Source: Protostelium mycophagum
Lineage: Eukaryota > Evosea > Variosea > Protosteliida > Protosteliaceae
Direction: 5' to 3'
Length of the DNA stretch: 64,000 nt
Assembly: GCA_002081555.1 (NCBI GenBank)
Contig: KV921102.1
Coordinates: 1-64,000, forward strand
Under the pieces are notes generated by a model. It ran no database searches, had not been told where the DNA came from, and saw only the letters and a list, made by a program, of their open reading frames with translations. Positions 44,419 through 56,211 of the stretch are shown here, piece by piece (position 1 is the first letter of the stretch; each line of letters starts with the position of its first letter). A program made the translations under genes and the position numbers.

Positions 44419-47400
44419 TTATTCTTCCTCGTCCATTCCGATGCCATCTTCACTGTTCATTGTGTCCTCATTTTGCACGTCTTCTGTATCGTCTAAATGA
44501 AGATTAAGCCTCTGGGATCTGATTCTGTCAATTTCGTGCCACAAGGTAGGTACATCAATAATCATCCATTGTGATGATGAACGTTCGTCTCACCCTTTTG
44601 GCATCTGAGAGCTGATCTCTTGATACTGCGACTCAAATTCTTCCATGAGCGCACTGTCTTCGTCCATCAACTCGGGTGATGGCTCCTTTTCTTTTTCCTT
44701 CGTCTTTCCTTCGTTTTCTTCGTCTTTTTCTTCTTCCTCGTCCTTTTTCTTTGATTTTTTCTGCTTTTTTTCTTTCTTCTCTCTTTTTCTTTTCTTTTCC
44801 TTCTGTTCTCTCTCAGAATTTTCTTAATTTTTATAAACTCTGAAAAATATAAAAAAATGTACCTTTTCTTTCTTTTTCTTCTTTTTTTTCTTCTCTTGTC
44901 CTTCCTCTTCTTCGTCAATATTTTCTTCCTCTTCTGGTGGATCTTCATCCGATCCTTTCTCTTCCTTTTTATCCACCTAATCGTGTTCATTTTTTACAAA
45001 ATAGAATCGTGATTTTGAAATAATAATCTTGGAAAAATACCTTTCTCCTTTTCTTTTTTGGTTTTACGTCTTCATCATCGTCTTCGTCGTTCTTCACTCC
45101 GGCTTGTGACGATACCTTCACTTTTCAAATTTCTCTTCCAAAGATAATTTATATATTTTCGAATATTTTCTTCTCAAAATGTTTTGGAAAATTCGTTTTA
45201 TCTAATTTGACCTCTGTTCCGGATCTGTCTCGGTGCTTCAGGGCGCCGATTTGGACGCTCATCTTATTTAAAACCATCAGGTTTCTGACTTCCATCAGAA
45301 TAGTTTCCAATATTTTTCGGATAGCCGGGACGATCACCGAACTTTGGTCCTTGGTTTTGTCAATTTTGATAGTCAATACTAGTTTTTTTTAGATGTAAAA
45401 AATGTAAAAGTTTCTATGTGCATGTGGTGAAAACTATTTTTGTTCAATTCAAACATATCTTGGTACAATTTTCATCTTCCAAATTGACTCACTCTATGTG
45501 CCTTGATATCACCACAAATCTGCTGCAATATTCTGCTGGTCGGTTGTAGTTGCGTGAATATCTTCCTTATACTTCTTTTCTGGGAGAAATATTTCCATGC
45601 GAAAGGAAACACCCTCTTGAATACTTCGAGGAAAGTCTTTCCACTCTTCAAACATGTGTTTAGAATATTCTTGTGTTCTTTTTGTTTCACGACTTCTACT
45701 AATTTGTTCCATAATGTGAGGACTTTGACGATTTCCAAGACTAAGAGGTCCACGGATTCGTCATCTGGAGTTTTCAACTTGAATTTTTCGGAATTTCATG
45801 TCGAGTTTGGGATATTCAAGTTGAAATTTGAGTTGGATTTACCATTTTCTGGAATATTTTTGGTGACTGTGTTCTTGAGGCACACGATCACTTCTTGATA
45901 CAGCACCTGTCACTATCATTTTCATTTCTTTGACACGCATACTCACTCTGTAATATGACATCAAGGTGTGATCGTTGAGTGATTTATATGCGATATCGTA
46001 TTCTTCAGACACCAGATACACCCAGAATGCCTGTAAGATATCACAACCCGACCGTCTCGTTGTAGATGTACGTCTTCTCAAATTTTCGAGACAGTCACCT
46101 TATTAATGATGTTGTCCAGGAGGGAGAGTGGGTCAGATGAATATCTTATGTGTTTTTCCAACAACACGGCAACCATCTCTGCCTTCATAGGCTCTCTGTC
46201 ATCTTGTCCTTCTGAATTTGGTGTCAGTGAATGTGTCGGTGGATTGGTACTTCTTCAGAAGAGTCCGTTTACCGTGAAAAAATGACGGTCAGAAGAATTA
46301 TAATTTTGGTGGGTACTCACCGTGCTTCAATAGTTTTCCGGAAAACTGGCTGAGTAGCTCCGATTCCTCTAACGACCTACCATAAATATAAAAAAAGTGT
46401 CTCACTTAATATTAAATTTAGACTTTTTAAAAAATCAATTGCAGATACAAATGAAAATTGAAATCATTTCGCCAGAAAATGAGGATGAATCACCTTTGTC
46501 CGTCCATTGTGTGATAATGTATGTTGGAGAGTAGATTGAATAATGCTTGACCAATAGAAACATCTTTCATCGCGACTTGCTCGAAACTGCGGAAATATTC
46601 AAACGCTTTGGATTGAAGATGGCGTAATCTAGGCCTGTTCTTCTTTCTAATAGTAATCGCGTTCAAAATAAACTGTAAACGTGAATAATAAAATATATGT
46701 AGAGATATTCGTGTTGATGTGGGGAAAATTGACATGTTTTAGCATTGGTGAGACATTTGTGATTTTTTCAAACACTAGAACGATACAAATTAAAAAAAAT
46801 AAAATACCTCTAGAGTGTCTGAATCGACGGCAAAGTCAGGAAAGGTGAATAGATGATTGAAACAATCAATCATCATCACCGAGGTAGTGATCAACTGCGT
46901 GTCCAGCTGCAAACTGTTAAAAAAAGTTTTGGCTTAAACTGGACAAACAATACACGAAGAATTTTTCCCTCAAAATAAACCCACAGCATTATCTTGTCAA
47001 AACTAGATTGTTTTTTGTGAAATCAACGGTGAATAAAAGTTGAAAAAAGTTTTAAGGTACTCACCTGCGTGTCAGGATCCAAAATCAATTTGAATAACCT
47101 CGTCAAGTGTGTCACCAGCGATGGATATATCTCCCTCATCAATTTGTCCTCTCTACTTCCATCCCTCAACTGGAAGGAGTTTTGCTGCTCGTCGTAACTT
47201 TTGGCTTGTGCGATGGGCAGTGAGGAAGCCGCCTTTTTTGGTGCCATGGAGATCTTTATGCGGTGATGCAAGGATTCGATCAGATAGTGCAGTGATGGCA
47301 GCTGTTGCATTCAGACTAAATAAACGCGGACGATTTGTGGAATGACTTGATTTATTTTTAAGTCAAGATTTCGTTTTTAATTATGGGTATGTAGTTCATT

Positions 47401-50400
47401 GTAAAAGGTGAAGATTGGAATATATTCACCTCTAATTCAATGTAAGCATCCAGTGGGTTCTCCGCGTCTATATCACTCTTCTGACTTAATATCGTACACG
47501 CTTCCAACTGTTTACAATTTAGATATTTCCTCTATCAAATTATTTTTCACCACCATAATGCAACACACAACGTCAAATTAAATCTCATTTTTTACATATC
47601 AATTTCATCAATAAAATATTCACCTCTAGATGTCTCATATAAGGAGCCACCATCTGAACATTTCTGTGCCCCGCGTGTTCATCTTCTTCTTTTTTCTTTC
47701 GTTTTTTTGTTGAATTTCGGTCCAGTGAAATCCTCTTATCCCTGTCTTCTCCCGGGGGATCAAAGAAATGGAGGCTCTGCAGCGCATTTTCGAATTTTTC
47801 TTCCAAGTCCAGAACGTTTGTGAGCCTGTGCAGTACTCTTTCTGTGACAGATTTAAGTTGTGATGGTATGGAAAATAAAAATTGTGGGATAGAAAAAATT
47901 CCGAACCTGTGGTGGTCAAGTCCACCTGCTCGGGTGCGAATGCGTTGAGAAGCTCTCTGAACCAATTTATTCCGTGGAATAAGGACAGATTCATATTATC
48001 TCTGTTGATATGCTGTTGAATATCTTCCTATTGCCTTTTAATCAAATTTTTATTTCGCCAAATTTCAAATGGTGTTCAAGTTTATTTGTAAATTTTTTAT
48101 TTGTAAGTTTTTTTATTTGTAAATTTTTTATTTGTAAATTTTTTATTTGTAAATTTTTTATTTGTAAATTCACAAGAATCAACAATAAAGATATAAATGA
48201 AAATCTCACCAAATGCACGTCAAACATCACGATGGGGGCGGCCAGCAAGTGGGTGTACCCCTTCAAATTCCTGCTGACTTTCTTCTCACACAACTGCATC
48301 AGTTTGAAGGCAGACGGAAGGTACAGCAGAGAGTCTCGCATCTTGCTCTCTCCATTTGAATCGTGAATCCTGGGGTAAATCGTGACAGCCATGTCGCACT
48401 GATCTTTCTGTGATGTTTGAGGAATCAAGATGGCAGAATGTACATCTCGAAAGATGAACAATTACGGTTGCTAATGGCATCCATAGAGTTTCTTCGGATT
48501 CGTTGTCTCTGTCACAAATAAAGTCTTCTCTCCATCTCTTGCCGATTTTGCTGTGGGTGTGAGGATGGTTAAAAATTAAGAGTGGGGAAAATGGCAAAAC
48601 CGTGCGTCGACCGGGAATCGAACCCGGGTCTCCCGCGTGGCAGGCGGAAATTCTACCACTGGACCATCGACGCTTGTTGTTTCCCCCAAATTTGCAAAGC
48701 AACAAAATTTTCTCTAAGACAATATCTTTAATCTTAAACTTACTCTTCGGTGATCCATTGGATGAGCTCTGGATTGATTTTCTCCACATTCTGAACAAAA
48801 TCGCAAAGTTCATCACAAAGAAATGCATAAGTCACCTAAAATATGTTAAAATAAAATCAATTATACGAGGAAAAATGCTCATCGGAGTTGAATAGACTCA
48901 CATTGTTCTCTTCGCAACTCTGAACAAGTGTGGTGAGTAGCTCTTTCATCTGTGCCTGCATATCCACATCTGGATCTGCTTGTGAAGATCTGTTGTCGAT
49001 CTGTGACAATCTCTTCAGCATCCCAACTGCTCCAATCACTCCTGCAAATATCAAGATGCATTCCAAAAACTTCCATAACAAAGAACAAAATTAAATTCGT
49101 AATTAAAAGTCCAGATAATAATTCCAAAAAGAGTTCGTCACGAGGGCTTCCCAAGTGGTCTCCCACCTTAGTACTGGCCTCGCTCAGACACGCTTGACTT
49201 CGCAGTGCGGCAAGGGATGCGGTAGACTGTGCCGATATGAACGAACCCGATCACCCCTTCCGTTTTTTGCTGGCAAAGCCACAACAACAATTTGGTTTGT
49301 CTTCACTTTGAAAATATTGCAATTGGTTTGAGTAAGGGTTAAGACATTGCAGCTTTGCTGTGTAGAACTGCAGTTTTTGTGGTCATAAAACCATGACATC
49401 CAATCCAATTTAGAAATCCGGATTTCCGTTTTGCGGTAGCAAATATGCGAGTTCAAAAGACTTTCAGAGGATGAAAGACATACCTATACGCTTATAGACT
49501 GGTTCAGAATGAAATAGATGTTTTCTGATGCAAATGGTCAGCTCATCACTCTCTCCTTCCTAGTTTTCTTCACTCTTTAAATTCGAATAATTTATTTTTT
49601 GAAAATAAAAAAATCACGCACCTCGTTACTGAGATGAAATAATACTTGAAAAGATTTTCGAACTTGCGTGTCCTTTAAGAATATGATAGAATCTAGAATG
49701 GATTTCACAATGCCGCTGTATGCTGAGGCCTCCTTATTGCACACTCTCACTATGGTCATCATCGCGTCCAGCGCAGAATCTTTCTCTGCGAGCTTTACAG
49801 ATTCAGAATTTAAATGTAGATTTTGGCGGGAAAAATGGGACAACACTTCGGTATTTGAAAATATTTTCTTGTGGTCACATTATTACAATGCCTGAGTAAT
49901 TATTTGACAGTGATACAACACCTATTTTTAGGCACGTACCAAGCTGTGCGGATCTACCTCAGTACTCACCACTGAAGAATTCAACACACAACAAAAACTC
50001 TTGCGGCAAAGCCGCAACAGCAAAAATGAAATACGCTTTGGTCCAATTTCATTTGCTTCTTATAAACACTTGCTAATAACATGATCTTCCACAGCCACCT
50101 TGCTTGGCAAGTATTGACCCATAATTCAATCTGAAAATAGATGACATATAAGCTCACATTTCCCTGCTCTATATGCCTCAGTAGAGACCTCATGATTGAT
50201 TGTCGGGTGTTATGATCCTCCACAAATTTGAAAGACAAGATGTATAAATTGGTCCCATAATTTCTGACGAGCTCATCTCCGGTTTGTAAGAATAATTCAG
50301 CAAAGTCCAAAACTACATTGGAAAATATTCTCCTGTCATTGTGAATTCGTGAAATCTTTTTGATTTTTGAATTTCCCGCCACAGTGATTTTTGTATATAT

Positions 50401-52457
50401 TTTCGTTGCAATTTTTTTGTTTTGTAAATCACGAAAAATAAAAATAATATTTACTCTTTTAATGCCACAGAATGGCCGCCCAGAGCTTTTTGTGTCAAAA
50501 TATCTGTTATACATCTTGACGATATCTTTTGTTTGAATATCTTCTCCACCCTCTTCTTTTGTTCTGGGATTTGAAACACAATCATGAGTACCCAAACGTC
50601 AATCACCCGTTGGTCGTCCTGTCAAAAACGTCAAACGTGACAGGTGTCAAAAATGTCACTCACGGAAGTGTCAGTTGACTTGATTTTCTCCAGGAAAGCG
50701 TTGGCTGCTTCTTTTTTTTTTCTCAACCCGATCCGGAGCTCCTCTGTAATTATTAATCATATTATCTTACGTAAATGTGTAACAATTCCGTTGTAGATGA
50801 GGCGAACGCGCCAGGTATTGCGAGGGGTATATTTACCGCCAGCTGCGGTAAGGATTGCAGTGTCGCACAAAATACAATGAAAACTATATTGACTTTCCTG
50901 CACCTTCTACGTTTTTACACAGAACAAAACGGTCAAAAAAATACGTCATCTATGACATGAGGAACATTACCTAAGACAAGAACCTCGCTGCCTCTCTCCG
51001 AGGAATCAGCACCAGTATTGAATGTCTCCAGATTTAATCCCTCGCGAAGTTGCTCCACCACCTATCGGCTATTAATTATTTGTGAAAAACAGTATTCTAT
51101 TGTGGTAATTACATCAAAACTGCTTTAATAAGACAAAAAAATCACTACGACGAGTGGAATAATTATGGGTCTGTTTTGCTCACTTGTGCGGCATTCTTGT
51201 CGTCTATAGACTCGAAAATAAACTGGATCACAACTGGCATGTCTCCCATCTTGACAGAATTCAACGCTTCCACAGCGTCGTCTCTGATCTCGTCTAATAA
51301 TTTCTGTTCAATCTACAACGGTTCAATTATTTGAGACACCAAAATAAAAATGAAGAAAAACAAAACTGAGCATCTACAACGAGATAAAGCAGATAAGATT
51401 GTATATCTCACCTTCAAGTTCGATAATGCATGAAGGATGGGTACGACAAGTTCAGAAGATGTCATCAATGTCTTCAGTGACCTAAAACATCAGCCGAAGT
51501 ATTATTTTCGTGAAATTTTGTTGTCCATTTTATAGCATATGTATGTTGACAGCTTTATGGCTTTCTACATTTGTAAAAAAATCACCTTGTCACGATCTCT
51601 TGGCTCTTGTCATCTGTCATCTCTGGTAACCTCGTGATGATCTCCCTCTGCACCACCGAATCACAGATCATCATCACCTCCAACAGCTTCACCGTGAAAT
51701 TATGGGACGCTTGGTCTCTCAGAGGTGAGGGTCTTCTAAACTGGTTGAGTAAGAGGACAGTTGTACTCTGGGTGTCACTCTGTGGTCTGTACTGCGTCAT
51801 TTAAACATAATAAATTTTTTGAACGACAAAGGATTTTCTCTCATCAATGTCGACGAAGGAAATAGGGATGTCGACACGGTCGACATTAAAAAATCAACAG
51901 ACAATATTTTCAGATTGATTTTAAATACGATGAAAACGACTGCGTTATTAAACTGAATACAACACAATTACTCACTCTTCATCGCTGTACTCCGGGATCT
52001 TTTCTACCAAATTTGGTACAAGTGTGCCCTGGAGCTGTGGAATCCTTAACAAGATCCTCAAGAGGCTCTCATGTTGCTTCGTATCTCCCGCATCGCCTCT
52101 TGGAACTGATGATGTTGAGAGGAGACTCTTTCTGAGCCCTTCTGGAGTGGAAATGTGTTTGATCATTCCTTCAATAAACTTTTGTAAAGTGTTTTGAATT
52201 CGCAATTGCTTCTCGAGAGTCTTTCTTAATTGTATTGGGTTCTCAGCGACTGTGTTGATCAATTATCATATGTTACATTGGCTTACTGTAATATTGGGGT
52301 TTATTGGGTATAATCTTGAGCCCGCATTTACTGAGTTCTTGTATGAACGGGTCGTCTGAATCCTGCAAGAAATCGGCATGAAAATCGAATCAAACAATAC
52401 CTCTACAACATCACGTTCACTATCTCCTGACTCATCCAATGCCAACTTCCTCGACAT
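44419..52457 (-). CDS. FANCD2: FANCD2-like Fanconi anaemia protein
   Basis: FANCD2 pairs with FANCI and is monoubiquitinated to clamp DNA at interstrand crosslinks. The N-terminus matches the family: FIQELSKCGLKIIPN, NPIQLRKTLEKQLRIQNTLQ, KFIEGMIKHISTPEGLRKSL and HESLLRILLRIPQLQGTLVP then NLVEKIPEY. Across the intron holding the 5S gene reads IRKHLFHSEPVYKRIGVIGA, aligning with the human segment around the ubiquitinated Lys561. The Lys is present (codon at 49491-49493). The C-terminus is extremely Lys/Glu-rich (44.6-45.0 kb) and ends NSEDGIGMDEEE. About 25 introns, several ending in TTGTAG. A tRNA-Gly and a 5S rRNA gene lie in introns. The reading frame stays open upstream (to about 52830 through a 28-base intron), so the true start may be earlier. 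Confidence 0.85.
48085..48172. repeat. 15-base tandem repeat in a FANCD2 intron
   Basis: About six copies of a T-rich unit close to TTTTTTATTTGTAAA lie between FANCD2 exons. Confidence 0.85.
48603..48673 (-). tRNA. tRNA-Gly(GCC), intronic in FANCD2
   Basis: The minus strand gives GCGTCGA paired with TCGACGC plus discriminator A. The anticodon GCC sits in loop CTGCCAC and the T-arm is CCGGG TTCGATT CCCGG. At 71 bases it is the usual length. It lies in an intron of FANCD2, same strand. Confidence 0.96.
49131..49248 (-). rRNA. 5S ribosomal RNA (copy 2, intronic)
   Basis: A 118-base sequence nearly identical to copy 1, with the same helix I ends and a following T-run on the minus strand. It lies in the FANCD2 intron that follows the exon encoding VYKRI. 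Its upstream flank (49249-49425 in window coordinates) is shared with copy 3. Confidence 0.95.
49249..49425. repeat. Duplicated flank of 5S copy 2
   Basis: The sequence next to the 5S gene, from CCGTTTTTTGCTGGCAAAGC through GCAGTTTTTGTGGTCATAAA to TCCAATCCAATTTAGAAAT, recurs beside 5S copy 3 with small differences. The 5S genes therefore moved or duplicated as a unit of roughly 300 bases. It begins with a degenerate TTGCGGCAAAGCC-type palindrome. Confidence 0.85.
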
Positions 52458-53378
52458 GCCTGCAAGTCTGTCTTGTGTGTTGATTTTTGTTTTCAATTCT
52501 AGGAAATCGGCATTGTAGAAGAAATCACGTGACCCTACGCCAAATGAAATCAGATCACATTTTTTCTGCATGCATCCCCCACTTGATTTACACCTGCACG
52601 AACGGTGAGTATCTTAAAATACGAGCAGTGTTGACCTCATTACTTAATCTGGCAGATGCAAAGCAGAAATCATTAAATTGGATAGATGCCACAGAGAACA
52701 TTCTATCCTGAAATTCGTCGGGTATTGCAACCAAGACAACAAGGAGATGGATCGTTGTCTTCAAGTAGAGGTAGTTGAATCTGAAGATGATGAATTTTCG
52801 ACTTAAATCATCTTGGTCCCAAAGATCCATGTATCACGAATTTTTTATTGATGTTGTTGAGACATCATGATGTTATGTAGTAATCATATGCAGTGGGAGG
52901 AAAAGATGGAACAAAGAAAGGAGATGCTACGGTGTGTGTTTTTGTGTTATCACTGGACTGAATTTTTACAGAAAAGGCAGAGGACAGAGGTCATAAATAT
53001 AGAGATGTATTGAACTACTCATTGCAACAATAAAATGGTAATTTGAGTTTCTACCACTTTTTGCTTGACTTGAGCAGATAGGATAATCAAGTTATTTTAT
53101 TCTTGAACTATTTATCACTTTCTGATTGAATTATTTTGATTATTACTATTTGTTTTGGATCTTTTGTGTTGAAACAAATACCTCTAAAGAGTTATGTGCT
53201 CATCTTCAAAAATCATGTGTGAATAAGAGGGGAAGCAGCACAAGACAAGTAAAATATGATGACGCCCTGAACTTGATGAGAGGACGAAATCTGACCATTG
53301 GGACCAATTACCCCGATCTCTACAACGACGTGACACGAACGTTCGGTTCAACTTTTGTGACGCCCGATCATAAACACA
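52458..53378. other. Region upstream of FANCD2 and of the EF-hand gene
   Basis: Mostly noncoding. An open frame on the minus strand (about 52830-52588) encodes MDLWDQDDLSRKFIIF and RLSNEVNTARILRYSPFVQ and can be spliced in phase to the first FANCD2 exon. It may be an N-terminal extension or a separate small gene. The rest is a divergent promoter region. Confidence 0.4.
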
Positions 53379-54013
53379 ATGAACCTCTCCCGCCTCGTTT
53401 TCAACAAGCATGACAAAGACAACAGCGGTAAGGAGAACTTTTTGTTTCTATCTTACGTGAATAGGCTTCATCGACCGTGTTGAATTCAAGGAACTATGCT
53501 ACGGTTGTGGACACATTTTGAGCGATAAAGAACTGGATGCTGCCATGAAGGTTTGTTTAAACAGTAATCCCTCATTAAACATGTTAGATCATAGATAGAA
53601 GCGGTAATAACAAGATAGAATACGAGGAGTTTCAAAAGTGGTGGTCTTCCAACAGCCGTTGGGGTCGTGTAGAATTAACTTCTGACCAGCTTGAGGCACT
53701 CAACCGCTGCACGAAATACTTCCAATTCTTCGACAAGGTTCGTCATTCCGAAAAAATCATGATTTGACGGATTCAGGATCGTTCGGGCTCTTTAGACAGA
53801 GCTGAATTCGCCAAGTTACATGCCGATCTGAACAAACATTACCCTGGCAAGCTGCCTCACCTTGATGCAGCTATGAGAAAGTTGGATAACAACGGTGACG
53901 GTGTCATCTCAGGTAATCTGATGCCAATGAAAATGGCTGTACTGAAATTTTGATCAGTCGGAGAATACATCGATTGGTTGCAAGCAGAGGGTGTCTTAAA
54001 GCTGAAGAATTAA
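53379..54013 (+). CDS. Calmodulin-like protein with four EF-hands
   Basis: About 160 residues carry four EF-hand loops: DKDNSGFIDRVEF, DRSGNNKIEYEEF, DKDRSGSLDRAEF and DNNGDGVISVGEY. Each has Asp at position 1 and an acidic residue at position 12, so calcium binding is expected. The linker contains KWWSSNSRWGRVELTSDQLE, not typical of true calmodulin. It is therefore a calmodulin-like sensor rather than calmodulin itself. Four short introns. Confidence 0.85.
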
Positions 54014-54106
54014 TAAATGCTGAAGCCAACATGTGCAATCATCAGCTATGTCGGGTGTCGTCATGAAAATGGCATTTCGTATTGTTTTTCCACTTGAACA
54101 CCAACG

Positions 54107-54583
54107 ATGGCCATACCGAGTGTGGATGAACTGGAATCTCTCTTTAGGGATGGAATTACGAATCTGATTGCCAAACAGAAAGATGATTTTTGGAGACAAC
54201 TTCTCGATGAAACAGCTACAATCGATCATGACCTACCGGTTCGTAATATTGGATGAGGATCAGTGCTGAAGACAGAAGGACATTCCTATTTCATTACCTT
54301 GGGGTAACAAGACCTTGTATTACTGCACTCTCAAAGAGATTGATCTGAGCAATGAGATCAAACAACATAAAGAACAAGAGAGACAAAAGAAGGAGAAGGA
54401 AGAGATGATCAAGATCCTAGAGTTGAAAGATGTAGGAAATCAGTGTTCATCAACCGCTCAAATTGACAGAGGATCACCTCTCATCCACACTTTAGCATGC
54501 CTGTCAAACCATATGTGAAGGACATCAGCAGGACGATACACACATTATACGTTTCAAAACAACGTTTGAAGCCACTAGAGTAG
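54107..54583 (+). CDS. Unknown small coiled-coil protein
   Basis: Not recognised. MAIPSVDELESLFRDGITNL and IAKQKDDFWRQLLDETA start the protein. After an intron, KDIPISLPWGNKTLYYCTLK and a charged coiled coil (IKQHKEQERQKKEKEEMIKI) follow. After a second intron it ends RTIHTLYVSKQRLKPLE at 54583. All three exons join in phase 0. About 130 residues, no membrane segment. Confidence 0.6.
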
Positions 54584-54649
54584 GCAGCTTATCCTTGGCT
54601 CTGTCATTTATAAATTTTGCTGTCTGTACATTGAAGCGGCAGATAGGAA

Positions 54650-55739
54650 GTGAATCCTCAATGGTTTAGGTGTCCAGAAGGACTCACAGAGCTCCAATCA
54701 CACGATGTAGAGGCCACTTTGTCACCTCATTCACATACAATACAGAAAATCATCGACTTGTTTTCAGACGGTCGAAGCAAAGAGGACATCCTCCCGCTCT
54801 CTGAATCCCTTTTCGCGTCTTTAGGCGTCAGAGGTGTCATGTCTTTATTACGATTAAGACACACGGTCGGATCAGAGCCACATCTTCCGCCCGATTTGGA
54901 ACAAATGATTTACGCTTTTAAGAAGAGACACACGCCAGGAAGTACGAATATATTGTCTGTTGGTGCCAGAGCACTGTCTAAACACTTTTTGAGAAGTCAA
55001 CAAGATCAGTTTTGGGGTGATGGGCAGGTGAAGAGAATTCATAAATACGTGATTATCATATTCACGGTTGGTTACCGTGACTTTCGCGGTAACCAACCGC
55101 GGATGTTTTCTTGCATGGTCTGAAGGTTTCGTGAAGTTATCTTGTACATCACCACATTGACATGATGATGATGTCATATTGACATATTGTGGCATCGCGT
55201 TCAAATCTCATGATATCATACTGAGACACTCAGGGAAGCCCACAAAAACAGAACGACAGAGCAGATGACATTCTTTGTCAACTATTAGGGAGAGCTGTCT
55301 GGTTCAACGTGCACGGCCTGCCGGTAAGAAGCTTAAAAATAATTCAGAAATCTTAACGTGATTATTTTACGTTGAAAGCACAGTTATAACCGTGAAGTGG
55401 AGAATTAATAAAAATAAAAATAAACGAATTTTCTACAAGTGAAAATGAATAAAAATTAAATTTTTGTGTATTTATTAAAACCTGATATACCTTTATTTGT
55501 TTCTGAATTTCTTAGCATAATATTATTATATACGAAGTGAGAACCACAGATGGATATGGCGCCAGGTGGACTCTCGACGGAAAGCTATTTAGAGGTGTCA
55601 TAGAGGTACATTTACGCCAGAAGATCAATAAAACAAATTATAATATCTTCTGTAAACAGAAGAAATTAAAACTTGATTTATTTCTGAAATATTGCAGCCA
55701 CAAATGGAGGACGGACACATCACTGGATGGATCCATTAA
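54650..55739 (+). CDS. Conserved hypothetical protein (C-terminal WxxDGxxFRG...EPxMEDGH domain)
   Basis: The 5' end is uncertain; the first supported exon reads CPEGLTELQSHDVEATLSPH and IIDLFSDGRSKEDILPLSES. A helical middle (VRGVMSLLRLRHTVGSEPHL; MIYAFKKRHTPG) leads through a 190-base intron to DRADDILCQLLGRAVWFNVH. The C-terminal module is IIYEVRTTDGYGARWTLDGK, LFRGVIEPQMEDGHITGWIH, ending at 55739. I recall similar GxRWxxDGxxFRGFLEP...GHxxxW endings in plant and protist proteins of unknown function, but cannot name the family. The intron at about 55027-55217 contains a perfect 13-base inverted repeat. Confidence 0.6.
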
Positions 55740-56211
55740 AATAAATGATTTGTTCGTCAACGGTCATCTACAGCAGATGGGAACCTCTCCAAACCAACTG
55801 TCAAATGAGAAATAAATTCCGTATGTCAGATATTTTGCAGAGTATTGCAGAATTTGGTCAGATTCCACACGACGTTGAAAATCTCGGTAATTAACGTGCT
55901 CACTACCGAGATTCAGCATATTTAGCAGACCTGCACCGCGGATTAATAGGAGAATCCCTTCTTCTATATTTGGCGCGTCACCAAAAAAACTGTCAGATCC
56001 CTTGAAATCAGACACACATTCCATCTTTCTGCATCAGAACATACTGTAGTATCGTGTCTACATCGTTGTAGATGATTGATTCTGCGGACCAAAAGGGATC
56101 GTTTTCCGCCTTTTTGGCGTGACATCCAAAAAGAGTGCCAGAAAAGTCAGAAGTCGCTGTCAAAGACGGTTTGTCGGTTCGATCTTAACCTTCGACATAA
56201 ACGGAAGGAAC
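55740..56211. other. Intergenic region with foldback copy D
   Basis: No gene. It contains foldback copy D and, at about 56060, one TCGTTGTAGATGATTG motif upstream of the chitinase gene. Confidence 0.6.
55843..55940. mobile_element. Foldback (MITE-like) element, copy D
   Basis: Left end GCAGAATTTGGTCAGATTCC. The inner hairpin pairs CTCGGTAATTAACGTG with CTCACTACCGAG. The right end is diverged (TTAGCAGACCTGCA). Same family as copies A-C. Confidence 0.7.

Noticed and set aside
44645-44827. Ser/Phe-rich plus-strand frame
   Set aside because: Complement of the Lys/Glu-rich C-terminal coding region of FANCD2.
48286-48828. 180-codon minus-strand frame including the tRNA-Gly
   Set aside because: It merges FANCD2 exons with an intron that holds the tRNA; not a protein.
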